Positions 20,233 through 30,052 of a stretch of DNA of 64,000 nucleotides are shown in pieces. Every line of letters begins with the position of its first letter. The first letter of the stretch is position 1. Source of the DNA: Temnothorax longispinosus (taxonomy: Eukaryota; Arthropoda; Insecta; Hymenoptera; Formicidae). The stretch lies in assembly GCF_030848805.1 (NCBI RefSeq), contig NC_092364.1, forward strand, positions 11,619,650-11,683,649, in the 5' to 3' direction. The notes under the pieces were generated by a model. That model made no database searches. It was given only the letters and a program-made list of their open reading frames with translations, and had not been told where the DNA came from. The position numbers and the translations under genes are program-made.

Positions 20233-21862
20233 TCAGGCGCGGGGGCGGTGGGCGCGGGGTTTCAAATCCTGCACGTGGATATGGCGGCTCCACTTGCCGC
20301 TTTTGTCGCGGAGATCGACGATTACCGGTGATACAATTCGGCGCACCTCGAGGGGCCCGCGGAACTTTGGTGCCAGCTTGGCGTTAAACGCGGCGGCTTT
20401 GTTGGAGAGTGGGTATTCGCGTTTCCATACCCACTCCTCGACCTTCGGTGCCCACTGGCGGCGTCGTAAATTATAATATTTTTCCTGTCGCTGGAAGGCG
20501 CGCGCCAGGTGTACTCTCACGAGTTCGTAGGCCTCCTCGAGGTGTCGGCGCGTTTCGTCCGGCGGAGCGGCCGCGGCGCTTGGGGCGGTCTCCCGGTTGA
20601 GAGGGGAGATTGGTTCTCGGCCGAATATGAGATACGCGGGGGTGTAGCCGGTAGCTTCGTGGCGGGCCGTATTATACGCGAATTGGAGTTCGGGGATGCG
20701 CTCATCCCAATTACGGTGATTTCGGTCGACGTATTGCGAAATCATTGTTTTTACAATCCGGTTTGTTCGCTCGACCGGGTTGCAATGCGGCGCGTGGACC
20801 GGTGCGTATACGTGTCGGACGTTATGGGCGGCGAGCATTTTTGCGAGTTTACTAGAACGGAGCTGCGTGCCGTTGTCCGACAATATCGTGTCGGAGCAGC
20901 CGTGGCGGAATATAATTGCTTCGGCGATGTGCGTGGTTACTGCGGGGGCGGTGGCGCGGCGCAGGGGGCGCATCTCCAACCACTTGGAGAAGCGGTCCTG
21001 CATCGTTAGAAGCCATGTGTGGCCTTGCTTCGATCGCGGCAGCGGTCCGATTAGGTCGAGGGTGACCTGTTGCCACGGGCGGGTGACGGACGTGGCGTGT
21101 AGTGTCCCCGCCGGTCGGGTTTGCGCGACTTTGTGCCTTAGGCACCGAGGGCAGTTTCGCACGTATTGTGCGATTTCCCGGAACATACCGGGCCAGTAAT
21201 ATAACTGGGCGACGCGAGCGATCGTTTTCGCGATGCCGAGATGTCCGGCGGTGGGAGCGTCGTGATTTCGGCGGAGGATCTCGGGGCGCAGTTCCTTAGC
21301 TACGCATTCCTTCCATTGGGTTTCGGGCGGGGTTTCGTTAAAGTCGAGGTTATGCAATATGTGCCGGTACAGTTTCCCGTCCCTCACCTCGTAATCGGGG
21401 TGTTCCCGGGGAGCGTCTTGCACCGCTCGTAGCGTCCGGCGGTACCACGAGCAGCGGGGCGGGGTCGTGACGGCGGCGGCGGTGTTTTGACGCGACAGGG
21501 CGTCCGCGACCCGGTTGAGGGCTCCCTTGCGGTACTTGATGTCCATATCGTATTGTTGGAGCTCGAATGCCCAGCGCCCCAACCTGCCGGTGGGTGCATC
21601 TAATTTTTGCAGCCAGCGGAGGGATTGGTGGTCGGTAATTACGGTAAATGAGTATCCTTCCAGATACTCGCGCATTCGCCGTATTCCCCAGATCACAGCA
21701 AGGCATTCGAGCTCGGTCGCGCTGTAGTTTCGTTCGGCCTGATTCAATGTGCGGCTTGCGTATGCGATAACCCTCTCCCCCTCCGGGAAGTTTTGCGTGA
21801 GCACGGCCCCGAGGCCGGTCGTGCTTGCGTCGGTTTGTAAGATGAAGCGTCGCGTGAAATCT
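20233..21862 (-). CDS. pol: Pol of element B, second part: RNase H and integrase
   Basis: Open from about 21862 (first ATG 21804) to a stop at 20233-20235. RNase H begins in the TDASTTGLGAVLTQ block and includes AYASRTLNQAERNYSATELE and NRVADALSRQN. Integrase follows: zinc-binding HDAPTAGHLGIAK...CPRCLRHK, core acidic residues in LDLIGPLP, LSDNGTQL and NPVERTNR, then NTARHEATGYTPAYLIFG and a C-terminal domain ending HVQDLKPRAHRPRA. All catalytic residues are present. It is separated from the protease-RT part by a single extra base near 21862, so Pol cannot be made whole from this copy. Confidence 0.92.
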
Positions 21863-23416
21863 GGGCACGAGAAGACCGGCGGAGGTCAGGGTATCTTTTA
21901 GTTTCTCGAACGCGGTATTCTCTGCCTCCCCCCAACTCCAGCGGGCGTGCTTTCGCGTCAGGGCGGTGAGCGGTGCGGCGATGGTCGCGAAGTCCTGGAT
22001 GAATCGTCGGTACCACGATGCCACCCCCAGGAATTGCCGGATTTGTTTTACGGTTTGCGGCCGTGGCCACTGGGCGACTGCCCGCACTTTCTCAGGGTCG
22101 GTACGGATCCCTTCGCGATCGACTATATGGCCGAGATATTGTAGGCGGTCGACGCAAAATCTGCATTTATCCGGGTTGAGTCGTAAACTGGCTGCGCGGA
22201 GGCGCCGGAATACTTCGCGTAAGATCCGGAGGTGTTCTTCAAATGTTTCCGTGATAATGATAATGTCGTCGAGGTAAACGAAGACGTGCGGTTCGAGTTC
22301 CGGCCCGAGCACGGTATCTAGCAGCCGCTGGAACGTCGCGGGGGCGGAGTGTAGGCCGAACGGCATCACTTTAAAATGGTAGAGCCCCTTCCCCGGTACG
22401 GTAAACGCGGTGATCGGTCGGCTGGGTGGGGTGAGCGGCACCTGCCAGTACCCGCTCTTGAGGTCGAGCGTAGTTAGGTACTTCGCCCCGCGCAATTTGT
22501 CGAGCGTTGCGGTGATTTGGGGGAGGGGGTAGGCGTCGGTCTCGGTCGCGTCGTTAACCCGTCTAAAATCGATGCAAAATCGGTGGCTCCCGTCTTTTTT
22601 CCGTACTACGACCACCGGGGAGCTCCACGCGCTATTCGATCGTTCTATTACCCCTTCCCGTTCCATTTTCTCGACCTCGGCGTTAATGATGGCCTGCATG
22701 GCTGGATTGCGCGGTCGGTACCGTTGTTTAATCGGCTCGATGTTTTCTTTAACTCGGATGTGGTGGGCGGTTTTGTCGGTTGGCCCGCTTACTCGGTCGA
22801 AAAGCGGGAGTTCTTCCGCGAGGAACTTCCGGAGTTTCTCAGCTTCGGCTGGGGTGCGGGGCGCGATGCCCTCGGTCATTGCGATGGCGGGGGTCTGGTC
22901 ATGGGGTCCCGACTCGACGGGTGCGGGGATGGCGCGTCCCAACTTTGCCCAGAAATCGACCCCGAGTAGTACCGAGCTCCTCAGGTTCGGCATAATGGTA
23001 AACGAATGCCAGATCGTTTTGCCGGCAGCCTGAATTGGTAGCCGGACGCGGCCCGGTAACGTAATATGCTGCCCGTTGGCGAGCTGGACTTGCCCTTCAT
23101 CCGGGGTTACGGGGAAACCGAGGTTCTGCGCGAGTCGGGCGGTGTGCTCGTTGACGAAGGAGATGTCCGATCCGGTGTCGAGCAGGGCGTCCAGTGGACG
23201 GTCTCGGATGCGCGTTTTCAGGTGCGGCCGGGGCGTGAATTTTACGGGGAGGACCGGAGGGTGGCCGGAGTTTCCGCGGTCCCGGCGTCGTTTCCCGGAG
23301 GTGGGTGGCACTCCTTTGTCAGGACGCCGTCTTTGCCGCATTGCGAACAGAATTTTCGGGCGGGGCGCCGGCAGTCGAAGCGCGTGTGCCCGCGCTGTTT
23401 GCAACGCCAGCAGCAC
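21863..23416 (-). CDS. pol: Pol of element B, first part: protease and reverse transcriptase
   Basis: The frame is -1 relative to gag and overlaps its 3' end, so entry by ribosomal frameshifting is likely, rather than the printed ATG at 23416. Protease: LLDTGSDISFVN (about 23179) and VLLGVDFWAKLG. RT: RYRPRNPAMQAIINAEVEKM, FCIDFRRVND, TTLDLKSGYWQVPL, MPFGLHSAPATFQRLLDTV, VYLDDIIII (about 22266-22290), YLGHIVDREGIRTDPEKV and the thumb/connection FLGVASWYRRFI. The frame goes wrong at 21862; beyond it, to 21350, it translates out of phase. Apart from that lesion all motifs are intact. Confidence 0.93.
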
Positions 23417-24279
23417 TCGCTTCGGTTGTACACGGCGGCGGTGGTCGGTGGGTCGGCGACGGTGTTTCTCGCGGCGCTGTGTTTCTTGCGCTTTTGCTGC
23501 AATCGCTCGAATTCCCCTGCCCTCTGCTGCAGCTCCCGGGGGCTGCGCTCATCGCTCCGCCAGATGCGGTTCTGATAGTCCGGATGCATATTTTCGTAGA
23601 GCTGCTCGACTTGTTCTTCAGTCGAGTAGCCCCCTGCCCTACGCATAAGGGTCAGTATTTGCGTCGCGTATTTGACGTATGGTTCCCCCTCTTTTTGTAC
23701 ACGATCGCGGATTTCGTTTGCTAGCTGGAGCCGGTATCGTCGCGGCAGGAATGTATCCTTGAAATCGGCTAAGAACTCCGCCCAGCGGGTCCAGTTGTCG
23801 CGGTTATTCCGGTACCACAGTAGGGCGTCCCCCCGGAGTAATTCGGGTAACCCGCGTAGCCAGTGCGCGTCGGAAAACTCGTAGGCGGCCCGCAGTTCGT
23901 CGATTCGCTCCAGGAATGCCCACGGGTCCTTCCCCTCGAAATGCAACCCCCATTTCCGCATTTGGTTCATAATTTCCGTGGACGAGTTACTCGGGGGGTC
24001 GGCGTGTATCACGGTTACCGGGGTGAGCGGGGGGTCTTGATTTAGGGTTATGGCCGGGGGCGGGAGGCGGAGGGTGTCCCGTGCCTCGAACATCTCGGGG
24101 TGGTCATCGATGAATTTATTTAATCGTTTCCGGAGTTCGTCGAGGCTGCCCTCGGTGTCGAGTCCGAGTATTTCCATTTCGTGCACGAGATCGCTCTTAC
24201 TGAGCCGGTAGTAAAATTCCTTCATTTTGCCGATCTCCCGGGTCTGCTCCTTTCGGTCGAGTCCCTGTTCGGGCGCCAT
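23242..24279 (-). CDS. gag: Gag of element B
   Basis: 345 codons. The first ATG (24279) straddles the LTR/primer-site junction, so the primer site would encode APEQG; the next ATG (24222, MKEFYYRLSKSD) is an alternative start. A SAP-like helix-turn-helix pattern lies at about residues 22-55 (SDLVHEMEILGL, SLDELRKRLNKF). A capsid-like domain follows (HFEGKDPWAFLERI, LRGDALLWYRNN, FLPRRYRLQLANEIRDRVQK), then two zinc knuckles near the end (CWRCKQRGHTRFDC, intact CCHC; CSQCGKDGVLTKEC, with the His position altered). It forms particles and packages RNA in this family. Confidence 0.92.
   Translation of the reverse strand: MAPEQGLDRKEQTREIGKMKEFYYRLSKSDLVHEMEILGLDTEGSLDELRKRLNKFIDDHPEMFEARDTLRLPPPAITLNQDPPLTPVTVIHADPPSNSSTEIMNQMRKWGLHFEGKDPWAFLERIDELRAAYEFSDAHWLRGLPELLRGDALLWYRNNRDNWTRWAEFLADFKDTFLPRRYRLQLANEIRDRVQKEGEPYVKYATQILTLMRRAGGYSTEEQVEQLYENMHPDYQNRIWRSDERSPRELQQRAGEFERLQQKRKKHSAARNTVADPPTTAAVYNRSECCWRCKQRGHTRFDCRRPARKFCSQCGKDGVLTKECHPPPGNDAGTAETPATLRSSP
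24261..24278 (-). other. Primer binding site of element B (tRNA-Lys type)
   Basis: TGGCGCCCGAACAGGGAC on the minus strand, one base inside the 5' LTR. This is the standard 18-nt complement of tRNA-Lys used by many retroviruses and Gypsy elements. Confidence 0.95.
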
Positions 24280-25368
24280 AAAACAACCTGTCTTCGAAGC
24301 GCGGATCGAGCTCGCGGTTGGCCGGGGTTCGAAGGAGGTGCGGAGAAGCAGATGGAGAGCGAGATTAGCGAAATGAAGGCGCGTCTCGGTTACAAGAAAA
24401 TAGTTAAATTTATTCTACGATAGTTACAATTTGCGCTCGCGGCATTTACATAGATCGATGCGTGCGAGGCGACGTTGGTTTGGTCGCGGGCGGCGCGGGG
24501 TAACTCGCGGTATGTGCGGGGCGGAGCCGCTGCTTTTGGTATTCGCGCGGACCGAATCGCGTGACGGCAGGTATCGGCACGGGCGGCGCCGGTTTCCCGG
24601 CTGGCGCGGCCCGGAGCGCGGAAAAATGGCGCGAAGCGCGGCGGCGATATGGATCGCGAAGCGTGGATAACGCGGCGGAAGCGGGTCGTCGGCCGAGACA
24701 CACTCGGCGAGGGCAGAGAATGCCAGAGGCGCTCTACCGTCTTGTCCGGACAGGCTTCGGGTGATTTGGAAGAGGAGAAGCTGGTCCTTCGCCGAGACAC
24801 ACTCGGTGAAGACAGAGAATGCCGGGGGCGCTCTACCTTCGTATCCGGACGGCTTCGAGTGATTCGGATGGGAGCGAAAAGCTGGTCGCTAGCCGAGACA
24901 CACTCGGCGAAGACAGAGAATGCCGGAGGCGCTCTACCTTTCGTTCGGGTTAGCTTTCGTGCGGGAATTCAGGATCGGTGTTGTCTGGAAGACGGATGAT
25001 CGGGAATCGCGCTCTGTGCCAGCGACGCCGGGCTTTTATACGCGTCGCGGCGGCGTCGCGGCGGCGTCGCGGCGTGGTGGGGGTAGCGACGGCGATCGCG
25101 AGCGCCGGGCCGGTGCGGCGGAACGATCGGGGATCGCGGCGCCCCGACGCCGTGATCGCGTTCGGCGGTCTTCGGCCGCCTTCGGCACCGCTCGGCGCGG
25201 TGAGGCGGTTGCCGCGTTTAAGTCCCTTCGCGGACTTCCTAATGTATGCGATGATTAAAAATATGTTGGGCACATCGTGCCCGTTCCTCACCCTGCGGGT
25301 GGTCGGCGGGGTGGTCTCGGCGTGCTGTTCTTGCCGGAACGATGCATGTTTGGGGGTGCATCGTTACA
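24280..25368 (-). repeat. 5' LTR of element B
   Basis: 1089 bp, partner of 18153-19232. The main length difference is one extra GGCGTCGCGGC-type unit near 25055. It contains the same three tandem palindrome-headed units (24692, 24791, 24892). Confidence 0.95.
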
Positions 25369-25373
25369 CGCTT

Positions 25374-25659
25374 TACATAATTTGCTTAATCGACTTACAT
25401 TACGGTCGCTAGTCGCATGTTGCTGGTCGGTGCTCGTGCCGCCTTATCTGTCGGTGAGCCTCCGTTGGTAGGTCGGTGCCTTCTCGGGTTACGCTGCTCG
25501 CTTGTCCGTCGTCGGCCGCTACCGTGTTGTCCGTTGCTTTTGAATCTGGCTGCCGTGTCTCCGTTGAGGATGTTGCTCTGCCTCACTGATTCACTTATTT
25601 TTCTGTTTCAGCTGCCGTTCCCGTCTTCCTGCCAATGGATCCCTCACGCTGCCACCATT
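25374..25659 (-). other. Leader of element A with primer binding site
   Basis: Untranslated leader between the 5' LTR of A and the element B insertion; the last 13 bp of leader lie beyond B next to the gag ATG. A primer site TGGTGGCAGCGTGAGGGA (minus strand, 25657-25640) starts two bases from the LTR. I do not assign the tRNA with certainty. Confidence 0.7.
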
Positions 25660-26049
25660 TGTTGTGCCCCGTTTTGGATAGGGACACCGGGGTCTTTTCT
25701 TCCACGGAGGAGGCGGGATTATTAATAACTACAACACACGGCATTTTCAATAAACTGATCGTATAATTAACTCTGGTTGCTCGTTATTACAGAAAATGCC
25801 CGTTACTGATCTGCTCCCAGACTCCGATTGCCCTCTCGTCTCCTGTTCTCGCTTCCTTTTGTATCCTCGTCCTGTCCTTTGATATAGCTGAGTTCCTCGA
25901 TCGTATGTGGGTTGATCGCGCAACTCATCTCTTGCTGATTCGGTGTTGCGTAATTCTTTCGGGCTTTCGCGGTCGCGTTCCCTATTGTTATTCTCGGTCT
26001 TTTTTAATACTATTCATATTTTATTATTACATTAATTGGGGCCGCAACA
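25660..26049 (-). repeat. 5' LTR of element A
   Basis: 390 bp, TGTTGTGCCCC...GGCCGCAACA on the plus strand. It is followed by the target duplication CATT and the resumed RT frame of element C. Confidence 0.92.
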
Positions 26050-27092
26050 CATTACCGACATCTTAGACTGGTGTTAAGCAGCGCCAAGTATTTTTTTGTT
26101 TTAGATCTTGCCTTCGGATTCCACCAAATTCCGATGGATCCCCGCGATGCTTTCAAAACAGCCTTTTAATTACCCTACGGCCATAATCAGTTTAAGAAAA
26201 TGTCATTCGGTCTTAAAAACGCCCCCGCGACATTTCAACGTTTGATGGATACTGCAGTCTTTATCGGACTTGCTGGGAAACGAATTATTTGTCTATATGG
26301 ACGATATCGTAGTATATGCAAGATCTTTGGAGGAGCACAAGGTAAAAATGGACAGAAACGATTAAGAGAAGCCAATTTACAATTACAACCAGATAAATGT
26401 AATTTCTTGAGAAAAGAAGTAGCTTATCTCGGCCATATAATCGGAGCAGACGGTGTAAGACCTGATCCTAATAAAATTTGTGCAATTACTAAATTTCGAC
26501 AACCGACTAATACTAAAAATAAAAAACAATTTTTGGGTCTCACAGGATACTATCGTCGATTTATACCTCAATTTTCTAAGACTGCAAAACCCTTAACTGA
26601 TTTATTGATGAAAGATAAACTATTTGTTTGGAAAAGCCCAGACAAACACTTTTCGCACATTAAGAGACTCATTATGCAAAGAACCAATTTTACAGTACCC
26701 AGACTTCTCTAAACCTTTTGTATTAATTACAGATGCCTCAGGATATGCTATCGGCAGTGTATTAAGTCAAGGAATAGTTGGGAAAGAATTGCCTATAGCA
26801 TATGTATCAAGAATACAAAATAATTAAAGCGGAACAAAATTATTCAATCATAGAAATGAAGTGTTTAGTCATTGTCTATTGTGTCAATCATTTTCAACTC
26901 TATTTATATGGTAAAACTTTTACAATTGTGACTGATCATCAACCGCTAACGTGGTTGCAATCGATCAAAGATCCTACATCGCGTCTTTGGAAATGGAGAA
27001 ACAAACTCTCCGAATATTAATACGAAATTCGTTATAAAAAGGACTGTTTGAATAATAACGCAGACGCCCTCTCGCGAAATCCTGCAATATAG
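26050..27092 (+). pseudogene. Reverse transcriptase (rest) and RNase H of element C
   Basis: It continues the RT cut at 10146. RT pieces LDLAFGFHQIPMD, KMSFGLKNAPATFQRLMDT, a shifted YMDDIV region (about 26295), LQPDKCNFLRKEVAYLGHII, then FLGLTGYYRRFIPQFS are spread over changing frames. RNase H: VLITDASGYAIGSVLSQG, AEQNYSIIEMKCLVIV, TIVTDHQPLTWLQSIKD, ending NADALSRNP near 27080. Stops in the first RT block and at several later points kill it. It closely resembles the Pol of element A in motif wording, an errantivirus-like lineage. Confidence 0.85.
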
Positions 27093-27960
27093 TATTACCT
27101 GTAACTACTCACCCTATAATTACCGAACCTGAAAATTCAAATAACGACTCACTATTTTCTTTCGAATTACCTTACCGCAGGAAACGTCTAATTAATCCTA
27201 TGATTAGTAACGATAATGAAGAAAATAATTCCAACCTAGAGTCAAATCTCAATGTAGATTTCAAAGACGATCTTAGCGAACAAGAAGACTTTTAATTTAA
27301 AATTCAAGGCGAAACTAGTTACACGAAAAAAAAAAGATTCGAACCCGGAAACAGAGTCATTAGATACATCAAAAAATGACGACGAAGGTAATAACAACAA
27401 CAATGATAATAGTGATAATGATAATGACGACGATATTAATGATGATGACGATGATGTTTTTAACGACATTCTCTTTACCCTTAGAAATAATCGCGTGGAA
27501 GAACCCAACACCCGTTAAAGTAAATTTTGTAGATTCTCGAGAATCATTACTGCAACGAAAAGATAATTTGGTCAAAATGAACGAAACTCCCTTTGATGAT
27601 GGAGCAAAAGAACTTGAAGAAAATAACCTACTTCCACACTACGATCATTTAACTCAAGCACGCGCCAATGTTTCACTTCTCAATCTTCATTTTCTGATTT
27701 CCTCTCTTATCAAATTTAACCATTCTAGTCCGATCGGGACGCGTGATATCAAAAATTGTATGGAATCACTCAAATATGTAATCACTGAACTTCAATTGAC
27801 ATCATTCCGAATCAGGAAAACAAATTCCTTTGATGATATTCCCTGGTCTTATATATCTAAACAACTAACTAAATACTTAGAAGATACCCGACTCATTGTT
27901 ACGGTCTGTTGTAATCTTATAATTACTCCTGAATTGGAGAAACAGACTCCTCTGATCTCT
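27093..27960 (+). pseudogene. Acidic linker between RNase H and integrase of element C
   Basis: An unusually long insert between the two Pol domains. In one frame 27380-27470 encodes an Asn/Asp run (a GATAAT/GATGAC simple repeat), giving a strongly acidic stretch. The frame 27376-28044 then continues with leucine- and asparagine-rich sequence (NETPFDDGAKELEENN, SFDDIPWSYISKQLTKYL) that leads into the integrase zinc domain. No known fold recognised. Short shifts break it. Confidence 0.55.
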
Positions 27961-28536
27961 GAATACCAGTCCTCAGCTTTTGGTGGTCACAAAGGTGTCA
28001 AACATACAATAGGTTATGCCAACATTTTTACTGAAAGATCATGAAAAAGGATATTAATGAATTTATTCCAAAATGCCAAACCTGTCAGTTAAAAAATTGA
28101 CAAGAGTTAAGACTCGTTATATGGTGATAACCGATACTTCTGGTGCCGAACTTGATAAGATTTCTTTGGACATCATGGGACCTTTACTTATGACAAGTAA
28201 GGGAAATTCATATATTCTAACAATATAAGATTTATTGACAAAATATTCTGTTGCTATCTCTATCTCAGAAACTAATTCGCGAACTATAGCCGAAGCCTTT
28301 CTTCACACTTTATTTGCATCTATAATACCCCCAAAGTGATCTTAACCGATCAGGGAAGTAACTTTTTATCAGCTCTAATAAAATATTTAACTCGTCAATT
28401 TAATATTAAACATTTATAAGACTACTGCATATCATCCCCAAAGTAATGGCTCCATCGAGTGATCGCATCATGTCCTAACCGAATACTTAAAAGTCAATAA
28501 TACAGATGATTGGGACAATCAAGTACCTTTGACTAC
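27961..28536 (+). pseudogene. Integrase of element C, zinc-binding and core part
   Basis: Integrase begins at GGHKGVKHTIGY and shows the KCQTCQ pair, then the core with LDIMGPL, ILTDQGSNF and HPQSNGSIE in changing frames, and TEYLKVNNTDDWDNQVPLT at the edge of element D. Core acidic residues are recognisable, but stops and shifts abound. The frame is cut at 28536 by the LTR of element D and resumes at 33328. Confidence 0.85.
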
Positions 28537-28740
28537 TGTAGTATCCGAAGTAAGAATATATCGAGGAGCGATGTTATCTTTTGTTTATATGACCGCGAGC
28601 GGAGCATGCGGCGGCGAGCATAGCTTTAGACAGAGTCGAGTCCGAACAGCGAGCGAGTTACGACGTGCGACTGTCGATGCGATTATCAATCTCTGCTGTA
28701 CTATACATAATAATATCAAATATATTATTCAAATCCTACA
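28537..28740 (+). repeat. 5' LTR of element D
   Basis: 204 bp, identical to 33124-33327 as read. It should contain the promoter; a clear TATA box is not obvious. Confidence 0.95.
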
Positions 28741-28745
28741 TAATT

Positions 28746-28763
28746 TGGGGGCTCAGCCGGGAT
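28746..28763 (+). other. Primer binding site of element D (tRNA-Pro type)
   Basis: TGGGGGCTCAGCCGGGAT lies five bases after the LTR. It matches the classical tRNA-Pro site TGGGGGCTCGTCCGGGAT, known from murine leukaemia virus and present unchanged in element E, at all but two positions. Confidence 0.8.
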
Positions 28764-28939
28764 ACTGCCAGAGAGCGATACGTATCGGGCAGTGAAGTGT
28801 TCGGAGCGACGCGACGCGCAAAGACGAAAAGACGAGGTGTAAAAACCTGTACGGTGTTCAAGACGTTTCACGACGAATCAAGGCGTTCCACGACGAATAA
28901 AAGACGATTCACGACGAGGCAGGACGTACCACGGCGACG
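28764..28939 (+). other. Leader of element D with short repeats
   Basis: Contains three to four degenerate copies of a TTCACGACGAATAAA-type unit (28866-28935) just before the gag ATG. In this position it could act as packaging or dimerisation sequence; that is inference. Confidence 0.55.
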
Positions 28940-30052
28940 ATGGCAGAACCAGGTACCACTGCGATAGAAGACGAGCTGAGTGCCAAGTTAGCGGGCATGA
29001 CGATAGTTCAGCTAAAGGAAGAATTGAAAAGACGAAAGCTGAAGACGTCCGGACTGAAGAATGAGCTACTTTTAAGACTGACGGCGATCATGCGTCTAGA
29101 ACGTGAGCATGGCGATCCAGCATACGATGTTGAGAGTAAGGACGAAGACGTGAGCGAAGATGATACGGATGATACAGACTCGAGCGACGAAGAAGTGCCG
29201 GCAGAAAGAAGACGAGACAGAAGAGGCTCCCGAAGAAATCTGTTAACATTCAGAGATGTCGAGGAATCGCTGGAGACGTTCAGCGGAGACGACAAAGTCG
29301 ACGTAAGAAGATGGGTTAAAGATTTCGAGGAACTGGCGGAGCTGTGTGAATGGTCCGATATCCAGAGAGTAGCCTACGCAAAACGACTTCTTCGTGGTTC
29401 GGCGAAGGTATTCGTCAAATACGAAAAACGCGCGAAAACGTGGAAGAAGCTGCGGAAAGCGATAACAGAAGAGTTTGCCGACACAGTGGACAGTTACGTA
29501 GTGCATCAAGAATTAGCGCGACGAAAGAAAGCTTCCGATGAATCGTATCAAGCGTACATATATAAGATGCTTGATATTGCCGCGCAGGCGGATGTCGACA
29601 CCACATCGGTAATTCAATACATTATCGGAGGTATTCAAGACGAAGCAGTGAACAAGCAAGTGTTACACGGGGCAAAGTCAATACGCGAGCTAAAGGAAAA
29701 GTTCAGCTAATACGAAGCGATCAAAAAAGAGGGAAAATCAAGAGCGAAGCAGACGAAGCAAGAGGAATTTAAGAAGAAGAAGACGGCTCCAGACACAAAG
29801 TCGGCGGAGACGAAGAGATGTTTCAACTGCGGCGATAAAGATCATATGAGTAAGGCGTGCCCGGCGAAGGACAAGGGTGCCAAGTGTTTCAAGTGTAATC
29901 AACACGGACACATTGCCAAGCTATGTAAAGGAGAGGCGACGCAGAAGGAAAGCGCGTATGTAATTTCGGATAGTCCGCGAAAAAAACAGCTTAAGCAAGT
30001 AGAAATCGCGAATCAATGTTTATTAGCGTCATCGATACCGGAAGTGATTTGA
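28940..30052 (+). CDS. gag: Gag of element D, with one in-frame TAA
   Basis: Starts at ATG 28940. Residues ~10-45 fit a SAP-type DNA-binding helix pair (LAGMTIVQLKEELKRRKLKT, SGLKNELLLRL). An acidic linker (DVSEDDTDDTDSSDEE) follows, then a capsid-like domain (LETFSGDDKVDVRRWVKDFE, LLRGSAKVFVKYE). TAA at 29708-29710 ends the first frame. The same frame continues open to 30052 with two intact zinc knuckles, CFNCGDKDHMSKAC and CFKCNQHGHIAKLC. The sequence around the stop fits a single C-to-T change in KEKFS-Q-YEA. Because the LTRs are identical, the stop is either very recent or read through. Gag assembles the particle. Confidence 0.88.

Larger units (their letters stand above)
18153..25368 (-). 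mobile_element. Element B: GC-rich Ty3/Gypsy retrotransposon, near intact, with an extra ORF3
   Basis: 7216 bp on the minus strand, inserted in the leader of element A with the 5-bp target duplication CGCTT (18148-18152 and 25369-25373). LTRs are 18153-19232 and 24280-25368 and differ by about a dozen substitutions (mostly transitions) and three small indels. Internal order: tRNA-Lys primer site, gag, pol (protease, RT, RNase H, integrase), ORF3, purine tract. The only obvious coding lesion is one extra base in pol near 21862. Base composition is far more GC-rich than its neighbours. In the sense direction the LTR begins TGTAACG but ends in TTTT rather than CA. Confidence 0.93.
10147..26049 (-). 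mobile_element. Element A: Gypsy errantivirus-like retrotransposon with env, rearranged, hosting element B
   Basis: A minus-strand LTR retrotransposon inserted in the RT of element C. Its 390-bp LTR family begins TGTTGTGCCCC and ends GGCCGCAACA on the plus strand. The target duplication is CATT (10142-10145 and 26050-26053; one extra T on the left). Order along the minus strand: 5' LTR (25660-26049), leader, element B insertion, gag, protease, RT, RNase H, integrase, N-terminal env. From there the order breaks: an inverted 3' LTR and env C-terminal part in plus orientation (10222-12120) are followed by a 73-bp stub of the correctly oriented 3' LTR. The two full LTRs differ by roughly 4% by eye. 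Confidence 0.85.

Noticed and set aside
19399..20476. Long plus-strand frames across ORF3 and integrase of element B
   Set aside because: Opposite strand to a well-supported ORF set; Gly/Val/Arg-rich translation is the complement of Pro/Ala-rich coding sequence.
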